In this document: positions 33,996 through 45,400 of the stretch, one piece after another | Layout of the letters: each line of letters opens with the position of its first letter | Position numbering within the stretch: position 1 is the stretch's first letter | Source of the DNA: Limnomonas spitsbergensis | Taxonomy: Eukaryota; Chlorophyta; Chlorophyceae; Chlamydomonadales | Direction: 5' to 3' | DNA length: 64,000 bases | Assembly: GCA_037349105.1 (NCBI GenBank) | Contig: JAYJMM010000070.1 | Span: 868,001 to 932,000, forward strand | Made by a program: the position numbers and the translations under genes | The notes under the pieces: model-generated | The model's input: only the letters and a program-made list of their open reading frames with translations | What the model was told of the DNA's origin: nothing | Databases searched by the model: none

Positions 33996-36900
33996 ATGAT
34001 TGCCTCAAAGGGAAGTTCATCGACTCTCCGGCCGTCAGTGAGGCAGCCCGCCCCTTCGTCTGCTAACGTCATCTCGAACCGATCCTCAGTATTTCGGCTA
34101 TTAGCGCATGATCAATCTAAATCAGCCGCTCCCAGATTCACACCGGAATCACTAACAGCGACGATCTCCGCTGCATTCGTATCTCTGGCGTTAGTGGCGG
34201 CACCCGCGAGCGTCTTGCTCAACACCCGCCCAGCGCTTGCGGAGAACAATGCAGTCACTAGAAAAGCAGTCGACGAGTACTCTGACCTCGATTTGAAGGG
34301 CAAGATTACTAACACCAAGAGCCTGGAGGATTTCCGTTCCAAGTACCGCCTCAAGCGCAGCGTCGACGGGCGGCTCCAGCTCAAGAGCACCAAGGGGGAG
34401 TGGTGGTCTGTGAGGCTGGACATGGAGGTCGGTGTTGTGGTTGTTGTGGTCATCGCCTCTGGTGTCATTCTCCTCTCCATGCAAAGCTGTCCAGTCGATG
34501 CACTCGCGCCCATGCGGGATGGAATGCATGCCCTGGGGAAGACGTGCGCTCTAACCAGGTCACTGAAGCGAAACCCTGACCTCGGTAGACCTCACATGCA
34601 CACATTATACCTGCAAACTGGAAGCTCCCTTGACGTGGCCCTGGCATGTCTTGGGGAATGCTCTGACTGGATCGCTGCAGCCGGCCTCTTTCCTCAGTAC
34701 ACTTCCGTCCCTATTTTTTTGTTCCATCTCAATGCTCCCCTTGGCCTGGCTTTTATCAGTGATCAGTTTATGGAGAGGTAGCTTCAGGATGCTTCCCCTG
34801 CTTCCTTCTCTCCCTCGGTCCCTCCCTCTCATCCCCTAATGCATTACCGTATATGACTAAGACACAAATGTTTCCCTCTTTGATTCAAAGCATGCGTTGC
34901 TTGCGGCTGATATCTTTCTGACCTGTGGCTCGCGCGCCTGCCTCATCTGGCAATTTGCCGTGATGGCCAGCTCGCATTGCCGGCATGAGGTCTCTGCGCG
35001 GGTGCTTCAAAACCCAGATTCTGATGCCCACCAAATGTACTCCCTGTCACACCCTGTCTCTGCTCATCACCATCCTGTCCCCCATTCATTGCATTTTCAA
35101 TTATTAATCTTTTGTTTCGATTTGTTTTCCAGGTGCCAGGAGCCATGCTACTGCGCGACCCCAAAGGCAACGTTTATGCCGTCCAGACGGAGACGTTACA
35201 GCAGGTAAGCGCACTGCCCTTAATGCACTTGATAGTGGGCGTGGGAAGGCGCGACCTGACAGCTTGGGGCACGGAAACGGAGGCAGAATCAGGAGGGCGT
35301 GATATGTAATTTGTGTTCATGCGGCTGGGGCCCTCTGCAGATTCCTAGGGCTACAAAGTGTGGCTGTGAGCCTTGAAGAATGTTTGACCTTAGTCCTACT
35401 TGGGCATGATAGCGCTACGCAGGTCAGGCGACGGGAAGCACTCATGAAGGCTTTGTGTAGGTTAGAGTCTCAGAAACCCCAACAGAAGGTTGAACTTTCG
35501 CTGGGCCATCCTTGTGACCCTTTTTAGGTGACAACATTTTACCATGCGCTTTGAGATTGTTTTTCTGGTTGCCTCATAGTAATGCATGTCTCCTGTGCCT
35601 GTGCGTAATTTGCTTGCCCAAACATGGATTTTCAATATGGGTGAGTCTTTCAGTCCATGACGACGGTCCTGCATATTAGGTCCCGGATGGTGGCCCCTAG
35701 ATCGAACTCATCGTCATATACACTCATATGGCTCCAAAGACCGCCAATTTACCAACAATTAAATGTGAACTTCCCTGGAACGTGAAATTAACATTTGTCC
35801 AACCATGTTTAAGGTACAGGCCTTTTTCCTTACCTTTCCAAGTAAAAAACATTTGAAGGCATCCTGGGATGACAACTGGCCCCTGACTTCTGATTTGATG
35901 CACTCATGCCCCCCAAGCCTCATGGATAGATTTTTTATTCCTTTCATCAACACTCCATATACATTCGGTATTTTCATTTGACAGCCCTGCCTTCCCGCCT
36001 CGCTTTCATGCAGATTGACCTTTCAGATGACTATGTCTGCTTGATGATGTTCGCCGATGGGGCATGGTGTGTGAAGGGGGGGGGGGAGCATGGGGCGTGG
36101 GGCCGGTGGGGGGCATATGATGTGTGTAGGGCTGGTGGGATATGGAGGCATGGGGGCGCATGGTGTGTGTTTAGCCTGTGACATGGGGTATTGAGGAGCG
36201 TGGAGGTGTGTGTGTGGGGGGCCTGTTGGCTGGAGGAGGCGGGGGCTGAAGGGTTATGGATGTGGGATCTGATGTGGTGTTGATAATGTGTGGAGGGTGG
36301 GGGGCTAGTGGGGCATGGAAACTATGAGGGGTAGGGGGCCAGCATGAAAACTATGAGGGGTAGGGGGCCAGCATGGAAACTATGAGGGGTAGGGGGCCAG
36401 CATGGAAACTATGAGGGGTAGGGGGCCAGCATGGAAACTATGAGGGGTAGGGGGCCAGCATGGAAACTATGAGGGGTAGCGGGCCAGCATGGAAACTATG
36501 AGGGGTAGGGGGCCAGCATGGAAACTATGAGGGGTAGGGGGCCAGCATGGAAACTATGAGGGGTAGGGGGCCAGCATGGAAACTATGAGGGGTAGCGGGC
36601 CAGCATGGAAACTATGAGGGGTAGCGGGCCAGCATGGAAACTATGAGGGGTAGGGGGCCAGCATGGAAACTATGAGGGGTAGCGGGCCAGCATGGAAACT
36701 ATGAGGGGTAGCGGGCCAGCATGGAAACTATGAGGGGTAGGGGGCCAGCATGGAAACTATGAGGGGTAGCGGGCCAGCATGGAAACTATGAGGGGTAGCG
36801 GGCCAGCATGGAAACTATGAGGGGTAGCGGGCCAGCATGGAAACTATGAGGGGTAGGGGGCCAGCATGGAAACTATGAGGGGTAGGGGGCCAGCATGGAA

Positions 36901-38590
36901 ACTATGAGGGGTAGGGGGCCAGCATGGAAACTATGAGGGGTAGCAGGCCAGCATGGAAACTATGAGGGGTAGGGGGCCAGCATGGAAACTATGAGGGGTA
37001 GCGGGCCAGCATGGAAACTATGAGGGGTAGGGGGCCAGCATGGAAACTATGAGGGGTAGGGGGCCAGCATGGAAACTATGAGGGGTAGGGGGCCAGCATG
37101 GAAACTATGAGGGGTAGCGGGTCAGCATGGAAACTATGAGGGGTAGCGGGCCAGCATGGAAACTATGAGGGGTAGCGGGCCAGCATGGAAACTATGAGGG
37201 GTAGGGGGCCAGCATGGAAACTATGAGGGGTAGCGGGCCAGCATGGAAACTATGAGGGGTAGGGGGCCAGCATGGAAACTATGAGGGGTAGCGGGCCAGC
37301 ATGGAAACTATGAGGGGTAGCGGGCCAGCATGGAAACTATGAGGGGTAGGGGGCCAGCATGGAAACTATGAGGGGTAGCGGGCCAGCATGGAAACTATGA
37401 GGGGTAGGGGGCCAGCATGGAAACTATGAGGGGTAGGGGGCCAGCATGGAAACTATGAGGGGTAGGGGGCCAGCATGGCATAGGGCATGATGGTATGAGG
37501 CAAATGTAGTGACGTGACATGGGGCATGGGGCGGCCGGATGTTTGTGCGCTATCTTGGAACTCCCGCGTGTACTATCTTTGACCACATTCGCGACTCCAA
37601 GGGACATTTCAACCTGATAGTTCACTGGCCCTCCACACTTCAAGGGGGGAAGAACTAATCAGCTTTTTGCAGAAGGGATGTTCGGTTTTCCTGCCGCCAT
37701 GGCTGAGAGGGGGGACAGTTTAGGTGGATGAACGTTGACAAACTGCTTTAAGGCCGGCGCACCTTGCGTTAGTGTTCACCTGACTTCCACTGGGCCGATG
37801 GGGCTCAAACCATGATAAATCCTCGGTTGGGGGCTCAAGCAATAGGGGCTGCTCTGCCGGGCTCCCTAAGCAAGAGACCCATGGGTGTAGCTGAAATGTA
37901 GCTGACGTGCAATGCAAGTATCGCTGGGGCACACACACGTATAGCGCCACTCCTCTGACTTGTTCTCTCTCTCTCTTGTCTCGCCAGGGAGGAGCAGATG
38001 TCTCCCGTCGAATTTTCGGATGAGAGTGGCAAGGTCAAGCAGCTGGTGGTGAGTGTCGCTCTTGGTTTAGAGTTGTCCCTGCTGTGCTTTTGGGTAGACG
38101 GTGGACCCCCCACATGCGAAAAATATCTCATGGTGTGTACACCTGATGGTGCCTAATCATTAGTAATGGAGATTCGCAAGAACCGAATACAATCAGGACA
38201 TCTGAATTGAGCTGTATACTGTAGTGTCTATACCATGGCCTCTTCAGCGCCTCTGGCTCCAAGTAGGCTTGAACTGGTTTTCGCACTGGGCATATGTCCG
38301 AGCTATAGAGCCCTCTTAGTTTCAAGCAAGCTTCAACTACCATGAGGGTGGCATTGTTGTTTTACCTCCACTACTGCCATTCCGGCCCTGGTTGTTGTGA
38401 CGCATCCACCCAGCATCATTTTTGCAAAGGGCCAGGCGGTGCCTGAATTAGTAGGTGCGCACCCCGTCCCGTAAAGCCTCTGTCACGACTATTTCCCCCC
38501 ATGTTGCACATGCAGCTTGACGAAAGGGAATTCCGTGAAGTTATTGGGATCCTGAAGGAGGCTGAGGAGGACTTCGAAGATGGCAAATAA
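33996..38590 (+). CDS. Chloroplast-targeted conserved protein, 230 aa
   Basis: Five exons: 33996-34427, 35133-35204, 36014-36066, 37988-38048 and 38516-38590; phases 0,0,2,0 close and the total is 231 codons. The first about 80 residues are rich in Ser/Ala/Arg with few acids, then a hydrophobic stretch ending in RPALAENN, which looks like a bipartite chloroplast/thylakoid-type presequence with an A-x-A cleavage site. The mature part is hydrophilic: SLEDFRSKYRLKRSVDGRLQ, then VPGAMLLRDPKGNVYAVQT, LSDDYVCLMMFADGAWEEQM and an acidic helix ending EEDFEDGK. No enzyme motif is visible. It resembles proteins conserved in the green lineage whose function I cannot name. Intron 3 carries a large minisatellite. 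Confidence 0.8.
36320..37477. repeat. 29-bp minisatellite, about 40 copies, in intron 3
   Basis: Unit about 29 bp with core CATGGAAACTATGAGG followed by a GTAGSGGGCCAG linker. Copies are nearly identical and differ mainly by G or C at one linker position, with single A and T variants near 36950 and 37120. Upstream of the array (36066-36320) are looser GGGGCATGG-type echoes of the exon-3 donor. Confidence 0.9.
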
Positions 38591-38776
38591 ACGCAGGAAT
38601 GCACGGATTCCATAATCGTGTGGCACATGTTTTACGCATGCTCTATATGGGCCCTGGCCCCATGCTCGGACCTCAGGTGCACCTTAGACTGCAAATATCG
38701 AAATCTGGAATACTGAAACTCGCAGCTGTGCTGCTTATTACCGAATATTACCCCAAGACAGGCAGCTGTTGGTTTT

Positions 38777-38781
38777 TGTAA
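38777..38781 (+). promoter_or_regulatory. TGTAA poly(A) signal candidate of the chloroplast-protein gene
   Basis: TGTAA occurs 187 nt after the stop codon at 38590, a usual distance for volvocalean 3' UTRs. Confidence 0.5.
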
Positions 38782-38921
38782 GCAGGTCATCAGAAAGGTT
38801 CGTGCAGAAAGGTCCCAGGTGATGGGGCGTCCTCTAGCCCAAAGGCATGATTAGGACTCATGCTCTCACACACCTAAAGCAAACCCCGTAACCCTGGCCG
38901 AGTCCAAACCAGTTTAGAACG

Positions 38922-38990
38922 GTCCATACCTGCTGGACCCTGCTGAACGCTCAGCCACGTGGGGCTGGTGGGGAATGACTAGGCTCGATT
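38922..38990. repeat. Dispersed repeat, copy 1
   Basis: CCATACCTGCTGGACCCTG through GAACGCTCAGCCACGTGGGG and GGGGAATGA matches 62027-62092 with scattered differences. It lies in the convergent intergenic region between 38590 and 39488, which otherwise shows nothing. Confidence 0.5.
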
Positions 38991-39487
38991 CCAAACCAGT
39001 GCCCACATAAGTCGACCGGTTGGTTGAGGTGTAACGTCATTGACGCCACTGGGGAACAACAAGTGCAGGCCAGTTGCCCCCAGGGCCTTGTATCCAGCGA
39101 ATTGGATAAATAGAGATAGATACATGACACTTCACAGGTGACAACTGACGGCTTGATCTCAATGGAGTTTGAAACGATGATGATCTCCATTCAGTGCTGA
39201 GTCAGTGCCCGTTTAGTAGTTCTTAATGTCCTACTGTGGGTGGAAATAAATACGAATGTACAAAGTTGCAGGGCCCAAGCCCAGGTCAAAGAGGCATAGG
39301 AGCCTCAGAGCATAACGCTACTAAATACAATATATGATTAAGTTCAGTTCAAAAGTGGTCAGACGCACGTGAGTATACCCAGCCAGCGAAAGGATGATCA
39401 GGAGGGGTCAAAATATCGAAAACATCCAGCTAATTCCAGTAACCTGGCTGGTAGATTTACGTTTACGGCACTGACATCAGTGATAAA

Positions 39488-42400
39488 TCAATATTTCCCC
39501 ACTTCCACGAAGGGAATGTCCCTGCCCACTGCACATAATTTGTACTTCTTAGGATCTAGCCCTGCCACTGGCTGCAGGTACTCTTGTACAGCCTGCGGGC
39601 TGAGTGTGAGCGTCATGATGCGATCGTCGCCCTTGCCGTATCCCAGCAGCAGGGCCGGCGGCGCCTGCGGGTCGTTGCCTGGGCGCAGGGCCTGCAGGCC
39701 TGTGGGAAACACGACCCCTGTGTGCTCCTCAGCGTCATAGGGGAGGAAGGCATGGCTGATGTGTGTGATCTCATACGGGGGCAAGGCACTCCACGAGTAA
39801 AGGAAGAAGAAGTAGTCCCAGAAAAGGTGGTGGTGGGGGATGCCGTGGCCGTGGCCCTGTTTCAGATGGTCCCACCACTCCCGCCCGGACACTGGGCTGG
39901 GCTCGCTCGAGTTGCACGCATGCTCGGCCAAGTCACCGATCCCAGGATTGCCCTCGTCACCGCCAGCAGCAAGCGCCTTCCCACCACCGACCTCCGCCCA
40001 CAGCCGCCGACCATGGCTTGCTCCTGCACCCTTCCTGAAAGGAGGCAGCTCGCCATACCCAGATCTAGGATCCGGGACATCGCCCTCTGCAGATTTCATA
40101 GATCTAGCGGATCCGGGCCGGCTGCCCCGTCTGCTGCTTGATCTAGATCTGTACGACATCCTGCCTCCCATGGCTCTGAGGCTCCCATCTTGCCGCTGTT
40201 TCTTATCCACCGCAACTGTGTTGCCGGCTGACTCTACATCCGCTGCCTCTGCCCACTCCCCTGCTTTCAGCTGCGTTCAAAAACCCACGATTGTTGAGAA
40301 CAACACACAATATTTGCCAACAGTAAGACGATCGCTCTGCCGGCACTGTAGTACCATCGAACAAGATCAAAAATAGTAATAGTATAACGCCCTTCCCCGC
40401 AAGAAATGAGGGCCATGACAAAATACAAAACAGGGTATACGGTGATAGTTTTCGTGAGGAGTTGGGTAATGCACTGTGGGCACATGAGTAGCTACCAATC
40501 TAAGGAGCAAGGTTAAGCGCTAGCGGAGTAGCAGGCACAAGGATCAAGCCTCCCTAACATCCTATCCCTCGTTTGCTTGCTTTGCAGGAGAAATGCCCTG
40601 AGAGCATGATGCACTCGTACCTTGCGGTGGAAGCAGCTCATGTCCCCCACGACATGTCCCACCGCTACAAACCTATCCATGTCAAGACGGATGCCGGGTG
40701 TACCGCCTGAAAACCTGCAGTACAACACACCAGGGGGCAAAAATCGAGTTGAAACTTGGAAGGGCAAGCAACATCAATGGCAGTGGCAGTGGCAGAGCTG
40801 CAGCATATAGGTGGTCGGGTTCAGTGTCGAAACAGAGGGGGATTTGGAGTCAGAAAAAGAAGTCATAATTCAGAGCTCGAAATTCTAAGCAGATAGGAAA
40901 AAATAACATATTGTGTGGCTATGCCTTTTTTGGAGAGGGAAATAAGTAACGAAATGCCCGGGAAAGTACAGGTGACACTCTCTGAGTCCCTGCCCTCGTG
41001 AACAAACCTGATCCACCCTCCCCTGTCTTCATACACCTTCTTGAGGAAGGGTGCGGGTGAGGCGGCGCTTGCACCCAGCTGTATGTCTGGCTTATCATAG
41101 TCCACCCAGTTCAGGACCGTATGTGGAGCGAAGGAGGGGTAGTTGGTGTAGGTCATCAAGCTGGTACCCTACAGCCAGGTAATGGACAGGGCTCACTCAG
41201 AGGGTTAGAAAAGGAGGCCTGTCAGTCCAGCAATTGGAAACTACCTTAAAAAAAACGGAAATGATGGATAGTTGGTGTAGGTCAGGAGGCTGGTACCCTG
41301 CAGCCAGGCAATGAGCAGAGTACACTCAGGCTTCCGATTTGCCTCGTCCAGATTCTCACAGCCCATGGCTGCGGCACCAGGGGGACCCCAAAAGACCTGT
41401 GTCAGTGAACCGGCTCAGGCCTACCAAACAATGGAACAGAGACAGCCTGCGGCAATCCCCAGCTCTTACTTTGCTTGTTACCAGTTTTACAGGCAAGCAA
41501 AATCCGTTAACAAATCTTATTTCCATCAGGTATCTAGCGCATCTAATTCAGCCCAGTTTCAGCATTGCCATCAAGTTCAGGGTTAAGGGTATCGTCAAGT
41601 TGAAGTAGCAGTCGCGTTTCAGCATTGATTTCTTGAATTTGTGATCAGTGTTCAGCATTTAGGGGGGGTTTAGGGTTCAGGGTTCAGGGCTAAGGGTTCA
41701 AGGGTTTGGGGTCCAGGTTCAGGGATGCATTGAACTGAAGCAGCAGGCAATCTGGCCTCAGCGTATCGGCGAAGGGGCGCAGGTAAACCAGGAAGTTTCG
41801 GCGTATCGGCGTAACCCAAACTGAAACTTCCTCGTTGACCTACCCACGCCTCAGGGCCTATGCTGCATCGCTCTGTTCAAGCAGGCAGGCAGGCCTGCTG
41901 ATTTCCCCCGCCTAAATGATCATCGTGCCTATTCCCTCCTAGGCACTTCTCCCTTACCTCTCCTTCATCCTCCCCCCCTTCAAGCAACCAGGCCAGCTGG
42001 TTATTTCCTTCTTTTATCGGAGTCCCTTTTTCATCCTCCTCCTTACTGCCTCCCCGTGACCTCCCAGTACACTCAATTGTTCAACCAGTCAGGCCAGCTG
42101 GTTCAATCCTATCTATACTGGAGTCCCTATTTTATCATGCTCCCCATTACCTCCCAATGCACTCTTTTCCCTCTCTACCCACCTCCTGCCCGTTACCTCC
42201 CAATGCACCCTGTTCTTCAATCAGCCAGGCCACCTAGCTCATTCCTTCGTTTACTGTAGAACCTCCTTCTTCCTCCTCCCCGTTACCTCCCCAGACACTA
42301 CTCCTTCCCCTCTCCTTCATCCTCCTCCCCGTTACCTCCCCAGACACTACTCCTTCCCCTCTCCTTCATCCTCCTCCCTGTTACCTCCCCAGACACTACT

Positions 42401-45400
42401 CCTTCCCCTCTCCTTCATCCTCCTCCCCGTTACCTCCCCAGACACTACTCCTTCCCCTCTCCTTCATCCTCCTCCCCGTTACCTCCCCAGACACTACTCC
42501 TTCCCCTCTCCTTCCTCCTCCTCCCCGTTACCTCCCAGGGCACCCAGTTCTTGTCGTATCTCCCCTGATGGAGGTAGATGAGGTCCTGTAAAGGCAGCAG
42601 GCAGCATTGCAACAGCAGGATCAGCAACAAGCAAGGATGGCATCAGAACGCACACAAACGAGCTTTCAAGGAGATTCGCCCAGCAGCCTGCTAGCCTTTG
42701 GCGCAGAAATGCCCTGGGAGCATGATCAACAACTTAAACCATCGCCTCCCTGGGTGAGTACCCCCAGATTCTAGAGGGGGGGGGAGGCAAGCTTTTCCCC
42801 ACAGTCTGTCCCAGAGGGTACCCCAGATTATAGAGGAAAAAACAACTATGCTTTGCCCCACAGATTTATTCTAGATAGAAGGAAAGAAAGAAAGCGAAGC
42901 CCATCAGCCAGATTTTTGCATGAGGGTCACAGAAAAAGTGCAGGAGATTCCCCATTCCCCAATGGTACCCGTGAGGCCCTGAATGGGTGGCAGCCGGCTC
43001 TGACTGAGTAAGAGGCACAACAAACAACCCGAGTGCAATGCCAGCCCATTGGGCAAAAGCGAACCACGCGTCCAGGTAAACAGGCTACAGGGGCCAAGAA
43101 GGAGGCATACTTTCTGGCTGCCGATCGAAGAAACAAACTTATGAAGTACGGTATCCAGAGTTAACGGTTCACAATTCAAGGGTGAAATCAGTTGTTCACT
43201 TGAGCTGCATACCAGCTGCTGTTGGAAACTGAAGGTTGTGGGTTTATATGGCTTTACCCTGAACTCACCTGACCTGCAGTGAAGTTGATGTTGAAAGTTC
43301 TAGAGTCCACAGTCACCTCTGACACCTGACGACACATCCATGAAAGGGTTTCGATGACAGGGCTTGGGATCAGGGATTCAGGGTTAAGAAAACTCCGATG
43401 ACACATCCCAGCAAGAGTTAGGGTTCAAGGCTCCGGATACAGCCAGATAGGATTTGGGGATACAACATGTACGACACCTGACTATGCATCCAAACAAGGG
43501 TTTAAGGTCCAGACTACAGGTTTAGGATGTTAAACTCAGAGAGCTCTCTTCACTATTACACCCACCCACTGAGTCTGGCAGTTCCTATCATCCTCTCCTC
43601 CCCTCCTCCCCCTTTTCATTAATTGATCCTTCCTCCGTCCCTTCCTTCCTTCCTGCCCCCCCCTTCCATTCTCTCTTCAAGGCTGCATTACCTGTATGCT
43701 GACATGTCCAGTCTCGTGGGGAGGAAACACACGGTTGAACATCATCCTGTGAGCATCGAATGATTGAATTCGCAATTAAAAAACATGGATAACGAAGATA
43801 GCAACCCAGGTGTGCCCACCAGGGGTAGAGAGTGACCAAGGCAAGCCCCACCTGAGGTACATCCTTGTACTGCTGGTCATTGAAAAGGCAGGCATCCATT
43901 CATCCATTGAAAAGGCAGGCATCCATTCATCCATAGAAAAGGGAGGCATCCATTCATCCATTGAAAAGGGAGGCATCCATTCATCCATTGAAAAGGGAGG
44001 CATCCATTCATCCTTTGAAAAGGCAGGCATCCATTCATGCATTGAAAAGGCAGGCATCCATTCATCCATTGAAAAGGGAGGCATCATCCATTCATCCGAC
44101 CATTCACATGCCCTGGCTTACACACACCTCACCTACTCCTTGTGCTTTCTTCTTAAAATTTCACACGTTTTTACTCTCTTTCCCATTCGCCTGATTTCCT
44201 CGCTTGCTCTCTTCCCCCCTTCCTGCTTTTTTCTCCACCCTTCTACCTTATTCTCCCCCGCTGGTCTCTGAACAGGCGCGCATCTTCCATGTTGGTTGTT
44301 TGTAATAGCTTTTGGCTCAGGACCTGGGCATGCCCCACCTTGGGCCACCTGAGGACCTGCAACCAACAACAAGTAAACATATAGGGAAATGCTGCAATGA
44401 ACTAAAGGGGCGCGTACAACCAGAGAGCAAAGGTCAAGGCACACAATATCGCAACAAGCAGTTCCTGATATCCCAGTGTTCATGCTTCCACTGAAAGCCA
44501 GTTACGGAAGGGCCAAGCAGCAACGTGACACAGAAGCAGCAACGGGACACCCATGGCATTGCACCCTCAAAAGGATTTATCTTGACTATCTGACTCCTCC
44601 TCGTTCAAAATGCCCCTTCCTATAGGCTCTTGGGTTGATGCGTCAACCAGCTGTGACTGCATATCCCTGTCCCTGGACCCACACGACACCAAGGAGTATG
44701 TGCTGCCCCAGGTCCTGCGCTACCACTCACCCGCCGAGACATACCCACTGTCCCAGGTCATGCTCAACCACACTCACCTGCCAATGTGTGCCAGCTACCC
44801 CTGTACCTGAGCCCACTCGCCCCCAAGACGTACCAGCGGGTCCCGCAGCACCAGGACACCATTCACCTGCCAATGTTGTACATCTTGCTCAACCCCTCAC
44901 CTGCCAAAACCCTGCTGCCTCTGCTCCTGCTCAGCCACTCACCCCCGAGGCGTACCCTCTGTCCCTGGTTCCGTTCAACCACTCACCGCCAAGGCATATC
45001 CGCTGGTCCCGCTCCACCACTCACTGGACCAAGGCCCCCCGGGCCCCTGTAATGAAATAGCACGTGAAGGAGGTGTCGGTTAGGATAAGGTAGCACAGCA
45101 GGAATGGGGTGGCAGCATGAGCAGAATGTAAACCACAGACAGGCCCCTGGCCTGGAGGTAGCGTTTAAAAAAATATTGTACTGATCTAGTGATTTGTATT
45201 TTTTTTACCGGAACATGGTATTTATGGATAAAATAAATCCATTGGCTCTGAATATTATTCATCGTGCCTGTCCAGGTGCTTCCAGGCTGGCTTGTGGGCA
45301 GTTATTGGGCAGTGGGCACGCTGTGTCCATAAAGGCTTTGATGGTACCGGTATTTCAAGAGGTAAATTATATTGAGCCTTAAACAATGAGAATAAAAATG

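Noticed and set aside
34428..34781. Read-through extension of exon 1 of the chloroplast protein (VVVVVVIASGV segment)
   Set aside because: The segment follows a GAG|GTCGGT donor, and the next exon joins in phase to conserved-looking sequence; the hydrophobic run is GT-rich intron.
36320..37477. CRISPR-like appearance of a regular 29-bp repeat
   Set aside because: There are no unique spacers; units are contiguous and differ at one base. It is a minisatellite in a eukaryotic intron.
42445..42630. Minus-strand frame continuing past the YDKNWVPWE exon into TGRRRKERGR
   Set aside because: It runs through a strong GTAACG donor into the 49-bp array; the next exon joins in phase 0 after the donor.
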